A program made the position numbers and the translations under genes. Under the pieces are notes generated by a model, which searched no databases, was not told where the DNA came from, and saw only the letters and a list, made by a program, of their open reading frames with translations. 64,000 nt of DNA from Neodidymelliopsis sp. IMI 364377. Its lineage: Eukaryota > Ascomycota > Dothideomycetes > Pleosporales > Didymellaceae. Shown piece after piece: positions 56,801-64,000 of this stretch (positions are counted from its first letter, which is position 1; every line of letters begins with the position of its first letter). The stretch spans positions 1-64,000 of the forward strand of contig JAPEUT010000012.1 of NCBI GenBank assembly GCA_027946375.1. Direction: 5' to 3'.

Positions 56801-59800
56801 CAACATTCGATTTTCTGCACGCAAAGCACCGAGTGTACATTCTACAAAGAGAGAACTCAGTTCAATCGATTTTTGGAGGCCACGATTCGGATGTCGGCAA
56901 CATCGAATCCTTCAACAACGGCGCCGCCATTTGGCCGGCCCCGCAAGCATCATGACCTTGTCTTCATGTTCGAAATCTCCGCGATGTGCGCGATATTCCT
57001 GAGAGCTCTGCACAGACGTCCAAAGCCCATGTGGCAGCTGGGATCGCTTGCAATTTAGCCAGAGTTCGTATCGTTCACTTCGCAAGCGGATGAAGCAGCA
57101 AATAGGCACATGCGGCAAAGTCAGCCACCAATGTATCAGAAGTTGCCAAAGACATAGGCGTCCATCGTTCCGCCAGACTGCACGTCCTTTGGCCGGGACG
57201 GACGAATCGAGTAGAAGGCTTGTTCCGCACTGGGAGGGCGCTCGGCCAGCACTCGAGCGTTCGGCCATGCCATCACGAGAATGAAGAGGGCGTCAAGGAT
57301 CGCCAGGCCCTGGTCCATGTCCGCCGTTTTGAGGTTATCGTCCGGAGCCACTCCGCCACGACAAGGGCTCAAGAACGGCTGACGTAGATCCATCGCAGGT
57401 CCTGTCCATTGTGCCACCATAATTAACACCGAGATGTGCTCGGCTGACCACCGACACATCCTGCGACGTGTCGAGCCAAGTCTCAGATCAGCCGAAAGGC
57501 ACACCGTGGTTGCGTCGCCTGCTTCGATCGCAGCTTAAACTCATCGAAGTAGGTCCACTGACATGGAACAATCTACCAGTCTTACGGGTCTACCTAGTTC
57601 GCCACGATGCCCATGTTTCCTAGGAACGCGCCATCTTGCTATCCTCAAGGCTGTTAGAGAATTGACGAACAATGTCATCGGAATACGGACGGCTCGCTGG
57701 TTTATCCCGTTCGAGGTGTCTTTGAAATCCCCTAAGATTCATCCATGTGGCAGAGATCGATGGTCCTTCCTCACTCCCGACGCCGTAGAAGGACGCCAAA
57801 AAGTGGACTGTAACTCAAACGAATCCTTGGACGATCGTGATTTTCCACCCCTGATGTACCATCCCTTGCAATCTTCGCTCAGGTGCATGTCGGTCGCGAA
57901 AGCTTGCCGAGCCAAAAGTAAGAGTCGTTTGGCGGTGTCGGCAGGCCAAATCGGTGTACAGCCAGGCTTTGAATCTAACCTTCTCGAGACGTTCGCACGT
58001 ATCCACCCTCCACCAACGTCCGCGTCGGCCTGCCACTCATCCCCTGTCACTGCCAAAATGGTCAAGCGCCGTCTCCACTGTGTGGATGAACGCAATAACG
58101 CTCATTCGCAGACATTGGTTCAAGGCAACTCAGGCGCTATCGACACACTTGCCGAAACGCTCAGGGTCCTTTGTCTCGACAAGCATCCTCGATCTGGATC
58201 CGGTTACTCGTGGGCGCAAATCGCGATATTTCCTGTACGGAGAACCTACGAGATGCGTACACTTGAAACAACGATCCGACTCATTGGTTACGTCTTCAGC
58301 ACAAGCACTTGGTTTTGAGAGAGCCAATGCTGTTTACGCTATGATGATGAAGGCGCTGAACGCGGCAACGCAAACTGTCTGCAGACCCATTTTATCGTAT
58401 GACTCCTGCAGAGGGCTTAATTCTGCCGGGCCATTTCCACCACTGAGTTTGGCTGAGCGATCTGATGCTCCTCCTGCACCAAGGAGTACGATCGTCGCCG
58501 ATCATTACTGGACCGAGATTTACCGTTGCGCAGCGTGATGGATGCTCGTTCCAGCTCCGCTTGCGCTGAAATCATTCAGTTGTAGCACGTGCGGAACAAA
58601 TCAAACGCCTACGTATCTCAGTAAGGACGTGAGCTCAGGTCGTCTGAATGAGACGCTCTGCTGGCGGACAGCTGTCCTCCAATCAAGCACGCAGGCTGCA
58701 TTAGCTCTAACAGTGCAGACGACAGTGTGAAGTACGACATCCGCTATCTGAGCGAAGCTCTACACAAGCTCAAGTGTGCCATGAATTGCGAATGAGAGTC
58801 GGACTTGCGCGCAGCTGATAATTGTGCAAAACGAAACTTAACAGTACCAATGTGCTGTTCGTTGTCTTCGTTCATTCCACGAGCATTTGAATCTGGCAGT
58901 CTTCCCGAAATCATCTGCACAGCCATCACGTATAGCGGCAAATCCACGGAAGTGCTTCAGGTTTCGGCGTGCATCGACATTGCGCATACCCTTGCCAGGA
59001 CAGCCTTTAAAGGACGGAGCTTGCCTCGACTGATTTGCATCCGCTAACAGATATCCCGAAACTACTGCTGCGGTGAATATTGGCTGCCAAACCTCTTTAA
59101 CGCCGGACGATCAGGATGGAAGAGCCAGGATGGTGTGGGGCTTAGAACATCCTCCTCGATAACAAGATAATTGTAAGTGGGCGCAGGGCAATACCTGGGT
59201 GTCGGGTCACTCTGTGCTCCCGTCTCAAACCAGAATAAGGTGCGTTGTAGACAGCCGTGAAGTCGATGACCTGTCCCAGACGCCTAATGTGTGCATCGTA
59301 TAATGGGTACATGTAAAAAGTTTAGTTGACATCTTTTGGAGGGGCCCTCAATGCGCAAAATCGGGGTGTGGAGTTATGAGTCTCGTTGCCGAGGATCCGT
59401 AGCAGGCACCGTTGGTCTTCTACATGGACGTTAACATATGACGACATACATTCTCCATGTTTGCTGATGGAACAACGGTCGCGAGATATCACCTCTCTAC
59501 ATGACGACGTTTGTCAGGGTGCCAGACCATCCGGCCTTGTTTCTACTCTACTGAGAGGATCCGCATGACGACATCATCATCGCATGGGCACTGCCTTGGA
59601 ATCCTGCCCAGGTCCCAGCGAAGTCGCACTGGCCGATGCAAATGGACGTAACCTCAATTCTAGACAAGCTAATCTCCGGCTGACAAGATCCTCGTATCAT
59701 AGGTATCGGAGTGACTTGTGTAGATATGTTAGGCTTACTCTTGACCCCAGAACAAACTCCGTCTCCAACATGAAGGACTACAACCTACACGTATAGAGTA

Positions 59801-62173
59801 TCGTCGAGTTCCCCACAAACGATGTTTCATTATGGCACACTGTCAGTCATGCATGTGCATTCCTAATCCCGACGGCGGGTAAGAACAATGTCGAAGAATC
59901 GAGATCATTTTGGTTTATGTTATCCAACAGCAAGACTACTCAACCAACAAGTTATCAGAAACATACTATGGTATGCACGCATTGGCAGATGATCGCTGCC
60001 CACGCGGCCACCCCAGGCGCTGATCGCTTGTGCCTGCCTCGCATTCGCAAAGTCAGCGACACAAGGCCGACGTTGCCGCAGCCCATGTCTACATTTCCCT
60101 CGGCCCGGTAGCACATCGAGCGATCATCTCACGTAAGAAGCTGTAACGAGCTATTGAACGCGCTCACTCACCCAGCCTTCCTCTCGCAGCTGAACTGTCA
60201 GATGGTCACTCTCGAACAAAGGCCACCACTGATACTTATCCAGTGCTGATCACTGGACGGAAGATCTGCGTAAGACGGACCTGCGGATGTGAAGGTCGCT
60301 TACATTTACGCCCGCCATTGTACGCAGCAGCTATGCATGCACGTGAGTATTACCACGTGGAGGACCTTAAGTCCAGGCACAACGTCGGCCTTATATTGCA
60401 TGGCGTTGGTACCGGTACTGTGAAGCGGATGGGGGAGACCGCATCAAGCTCTCTCATATGGACATGTGTTACACCGAGCTTGCGAGGCCCGGCATGGGCT
60501 CACAGCGCTTGATAGGCGCCCGCTTCGCAGACACTGCATGTCGGTAATGGCATATGCGACGCGATATGTGCACCTTTTGGTACTGGGAATCAAAATATGT
60601 GGGAGTCTATCGTTGTACGATACACGCCATCCATCTATCGAATGCAGTGTGCTTGCCATATGTAGAGGTTTTATATGGATGGCGTAGATTCGATATTCTG
60701 CACCCCTGGTCAAGCTGACTAAGTGGTTGAGTACTCGCATTGCATTGACATGTGAGCAGTAACATGCTGTCGGCGCTTCCATTCATGGGGGAGTGTAGTG
60801 TTGTTGGCTTGGTAGTTTGTTTTTCAGAAACAATGTGGATGATGCTATTATCAGCCGCTAAGTAATATTCCTCAGCCGTGCGAATTTGTGCTGCGATGTG
60901 AAAGCAAACAAGACCTCTATCTCTTAAATGGCAAGAATCTGCCTTCAACTTATAGACAAATACCAAACATCGCTAATTCGCTTCTGTCACTGAGCTAACA
61001 CAAGCTCTGGTTAAATGCAGTTTTTGTCACCAAATTCTCGATATTCATGTTTATCTATTACCAAAGGCAATTTCCCGCCATTCAAATAATAGCTGCATCT
61101 TAACACTATCGGCAAGCGCAGTATGTAGGGCTCAGGAGTTTGAGCATGCAAAATTTAGTCTCCACCTATCTTTTAACATCGACTCTCTTATAGCTCAGCT
61201 TGCACCATACAACCTTCTCACTTTCATCAAAAGCTTGTGCCTTTCTGTTCATATTTAACCCATGGTTTCTTTTATAAAACAACACCAGCTTTGTGACAGC
61301 CGCCTATTCGAGACATGTGTTCCCTTTCTTTGCGCTGCTACTTCTATCACAATCCACGCTGTGGTTGAGGCACCTCACTCAATACGCATGGGCCCGGATA
61401 CTCCTACGCTCGATGTGAAGAGTTTGCGCCATGTACTTCTCCCTCCCACTGTCTCTCTTCATTCGTACCAAGCAGCCTGTGCTGATGCCGTGATGATGCT
61501 AGCTTCTCAATCTTGCGGTGAAGTGAGTGTGAAAGATCTAAGATGAAGGTCATATAGTGGACAACCGTTGGTGGTGAGTATCGGTGACCAGTAGCTTCAC
61601 AGGAAGTGCTCTATCATGTGGAGATGATGAGGTGACTATGTTGCAGCGTTAAGACCAGAGAGGATGTGAGTAATAGAAGCTCGAATGCGGTGAGAGCTAC
61701 AGAGTCGTATTCTAGCTAGAGACTAACACTCTCCGAGGCAGTCAACTTAGAGTGTCCCGATAGAGGATGTATGCAGAGAGTGTTACTGGACTGCACGGTG
61801 AACAAGTTTGAACTACTCCTAATGATTCCTTTAAGGCAGGCTCGGCCACTGTCGCTGGGAGATGAAGGATCTTGGAGTTTGCTCTAGACATCGCCCGCCT
61901 GGCCTAAACAGTTCGCTACGAGTAAAGCTCGACATCTGTCTGGCCTAAGAGCTTACTTGATTACCTGTCGAACTGAAGCTCCGCGATCGGCCGTGGAAGG
62001 CAGCTCCCTCGCTCTCACTGTCTGTGCGCTGCTCCCGCTTTACTCATGAATCTGAATACACAAACAAACACACAGCTGGGCCCTTCCCACTTCACCCCAC
62101 CCTCTTGTCCTACAGCTAGCCCAATCTCTTGCTAATAGATCACTCCTTTGTAAAGCCTACGGCATCTGCCGCC

Positions 62174-64000
62174 ATGGCGAAGAAGCCTGCAGCTTCAGCT
62201 GCAACCCACCACTGCGGCCTTTGCCCACAGTTCTTCAACAGCAGGAAGGCGCTCTCCAACCACATGAAGAACCATCCGGACAGCGAGCCCGCTGCGCACA
62301 TCTGCTCTGTATGTAACTGGGCTTTCGATGATTCTCTGGCGCTCGAGAATCATTGCATCCTCAATGGTCATTCCTCCGCTACGACGCCCACTACGACTCC
62401 TCCGCAGCCTGCTCAGCACCAATGCAATAGGTGTTCAGAGACTTTTGCGACTAGTCGAGACTACAATCGTCATCGCGAGCTTGGACAGCCTTGCTGCGAC
62501 GCGAACCATGCCACTGACTGGAAGAAGACTTCGCGCCCAGCATACGTTGATCCAGATCAGCCACAGCAGATTCTTAGGGAAGTTCCAGAGCTGGCTTACG
62601 ATGACTCGACAGATACGACAAGTGAAATGGGCTATGATGGTGCTCGTTGCCAAGCTTGTAAGAAGGCCTTCGTCTCTGGAGCTTCGTACACACGCCACGC
62701 TCTTAGTTGCAGGCTGCTCAACCCAGCGCGGACACCAGACTCGTCCCCAGAGACTCTCAAAGCTCCAGATCGTCTTCGGTATCAGGATGATACTCTCGGA
62801 TCGCCTGTTCAAGACCGTCATACGATGACCGTCGAAGTTCCTGCTCCGTATGTCGCCAAGTCCGCAGTGCTCGCCGACGCATCGCAGTCCATACCTCTTC
62901 AGACCATTACCTTGAACACTAAGCAGCCAGTGCAGTCCGTGTCAGCAGCTCTTTCGGTCTCCGCTTCTCCTCATACCTTACCTGCTTCATCCACGAAGCC
63001 GAATGTCTTTGTCTGCGATATCAAAGGATGCCATAGGAGCTACAACTCTGAGCCTGGCCTCAAGATGCATCAAACTGACGCTCACGGTGTAGGCGGAAAG
63101 GGCCTCGACCTATACGGTCAAGACTCCTGGATGCTCGGTCAACGTGAACGTGAGCGACTTCGAGCAGAAGGACTGCTGAGAGTCCCTACAGGTCCCACCC
63201 GTGGCGGTAATAGCAACCGTGGTGGCAACCGTGGTGGCCGTGGTGGCCGTGCGACACCGGTCTTTACTGACACTGGCCCGATGCGTGCGCCGCTCCATAC
63301 AACGTCTGCGCAGAGCGTGCCGACTGCGCAAGGACCCTACTATCAAACCACCCCTCAGCATGCAGTTACAAACACACTACCTCTGCCTACCAGTGTGAAT
63401 ATTGGCGGTGTTCTGGAGATGGACCAAGCCAAGTTGATTCATGGAAAGATGATGCGTCTAGTTCTCCAGACTGACATCTTCATCCATCATGATGGTAAGA
63501 TGAGTGTGGGCGGTATCAACTGGAAGCGCATTAGCGTTGGTCAACAGCCTGAAGTTATTGTTAAGTTTGATGGCATGTGTCATCTGCCGCGCAAACTCCA
63601 ATCATTGGAATACATTCCGGCGCCGAAGACCCTCATGGGTGAGTATACCGCGCAGTATCCGGTGGCTGAGTTTGAAGGTGCACCTGACCATAATCCGGCA
63701 AATCCAGGTTTAGGTCTCATCGCTGTTGCTTGCAGTAAGGTCGTCTTGGGCAATGGACGTCAAGACGTTGTCAAGATTGCCGCCATCGATATTCTCACTT
63801 GCCGTATCCTGATGAGTCACCTGGTCTGTACAGACCCCAACGCTGAGGTTGCCAAATGGTGTTCATCTGCGACTGGTCTGACAGGCTTCAAGGATATGGA
63901 AGACGCGCGTCAGGCTGGATACAAGGTCCTCAAGGGTTGGGCAGCGGCCCGCTCAACGCTCTTCAAGTTCATCGATAAGGACACCATCGTTGTCGGTCAC
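62174..64000 (+). CDS. C2H2/RGG protein with degenerate exonuclease domain, 3'-partial
   Basis: From the ATG at 62174 the frame is open for 609 codons to the window end. Order: C2H2 finger at residues 14-34 (C14, C17, H30, H34), further C2H2-like units (ICSVCNWAFDD, QCNRCSETFATS, RCQACKKAFVSG, FVCDIKGCHRSY), an RGG/RGN-rich segment near residues 340-360, an unknown domain, then a REX-type DEDDh exonuclease fold (IAVACSKVVLGNGRQDVVKI through IVVGH). The first exonuclease motif, normally LDCEMV, reads VACSKV, so its Asp and Glu are replaced by Ala and Ser. Catalysis is therefore unlikely; nucleic-acid binding is plausible. The end of the domain lies outside. Confidence 0.8.
   Translation, partial: MAKKPAASAATHHCGLCPQFFNSRKALSNHMKNHPDSEPAAHICSVCNWAFDDSLALENHCILNGHSSATTPTTTPPQPAQHQCNRCSETFATSRDYNRHRELGQPCCDANHATDWKKTSRPAYVDPDQPQQILREVPELAYDDSTDTTSEMGYDGARCQACKKAFVSGASYTRHALSCRLLNPARTPDSSPETLKAPDRLRYQDDTLGSPVQDRHTMTVEVPAPYVAKSAVLADASQSIPLQTITLNTKQPVQSVSAALSVSASPHTLPASSTKPNVFVCDIKGCHRSYNSEPGLKMHQTDAHGVGGKGLDLYGQDSWMLGQRERERLRAEGLLRVPTGPTRGGNSNRGGNRGGRGGRATPVFTDTGPMRAPLHTTSAQSVPTAQGPYYQTTPQHAVTNTLPLPTSVNIGGVLEMDQAKLIHGKMMRLVLQTDIFIHHDGKMSVGGINWKRISVGQQPEVIVKFDGMCHLPRKLQSLEYIPAPKTLMGEYTAQYPVAEFEGAPDHNPANPGLGLIAVACSKVVLGNGRQDVVKIAAIDILTCRILMSHLVCTDPNAEVAKWCSSATGLTGFKDMEDARQAGYKVLKGWAAARSTLFKFIDKDTIVVGH

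Larger units (their letters stand above)
52479..62173. other. 9.7-kb region without a supportable gene
   Basis: Upstream of the FlbC-like gene. From 52.7 to 55.5 kb it is GC-rich, so long frames occur on all strands by chance. None carries a domain I recognise. The longest, 57563..58318 (+, 251 aa), and a coherent-looking minus frame, 57136..57504, were not assigned. Part may be a long 5' leader or promoter of the regulator gene, since fungal developmental regulators often have them. Confidence 0.4.

Noticed and set aside
57563..58318. 251-aa plus-strand frame
   Set aside because: Longest frame in the gene-poor region, but composition is irregular, a long frame exists on the opposite strand and no family is recognisable. 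Could be reconsidered with transcript data.
1..64000. CRISPR arrays, insertion sequences, ribosome binding sites and operons
   Set aside because: Nuclear fungal sequence; no direct-repeat/spacer arrays or bacterial-type elements were seen.

Overview
The window is nuclear DNA from a filamentous ascomycete. Protein similarities suggest a dothideomycete, perhaps Pleosporales; that is a guess from family resemblance, not a placement. The evidence is short GT-AG introns (44-85 nt, one of 149 nt) with CTAAC-like branch points, Zn2Cys6 and HET-domain genes, a tRNA-Gly(GCC) with a 17-nt intron, and AT-rich, TpA-rich relic DNA that looks like repeat-induced point mutation (RIP).

Layout. 0-4 kb: the 3' part of a small secreted (AA1-like) protein, a 180-aa single-pass membrane protein, and a complete secreted M14 zinc carboxypeptidase. 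4.3-11 kb: a decayed accessory island with a tRNA-Gly fragment, AT-rich remnant DNA, a broken small gene, a HET gene stopped by one TAG codon, and a protein-kinase relic, bounded on the right by an intact tRNA-Gly gene. 11.8-20.7 kb: five genes in alternating orientation that look like one catabolic cluster: aldehyde dehydrogenase, APC-family permease, DUF3445 (heme-dependent oxidative N-demethylase-like) protein, Rid/YjgF protein and a Zn2Cys6 regulator. 21-22.6 kb: a 22-bp perfect inverted repeat and relics of a Dal5-type transporter and an alpha/beta-hydrolase.

23-45.5 kb is the conserved housekeeping core. It holds an orphan protein, a mitochondrial GatC/Gta3-like subunit, alpha-SNAP (Sec17), a DUF726 (TMCO4/Mil1-like) protein, Pex14, a DUF3455 secreted protein, a 1347-aa ankyrin/coiled-coil protein, a 1581-aa RRM protein with very long disordered regions, an Fmp46-like thioredoxin-fold protein, ribosomal protein eS30 (with a 5-nt microexon) and a CREG-like secreted protein. 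45.5-51.2 kb has no gene I can support. 51.2-52.5 kb is an FlbC-like C2H2 regulator with a polyglutamine tract, followed by almost 10 kb without a recognisable gene. The right end carries a C2H2/RGG protein whose exonuclease-like domain has lost its first catalytic motif and which runs off the window.

How the genes may work together. The 11.8-20.7 kb cluster could import an N-methylated amine or amino acid, demethylate it, clear reactive imines and oxidise the resulting aldehyde under a local regulator; this is inferred from families and layout. The remaining core genes serve unrelated cell functions (vesicle fusion, peroxisome import, mitochondrial tRNA charging, translation). Exon boundaries were assigned by hand from reading frame and splice consensus. 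They are in phase for every multi-exon gene listed, but no transcript data were available.
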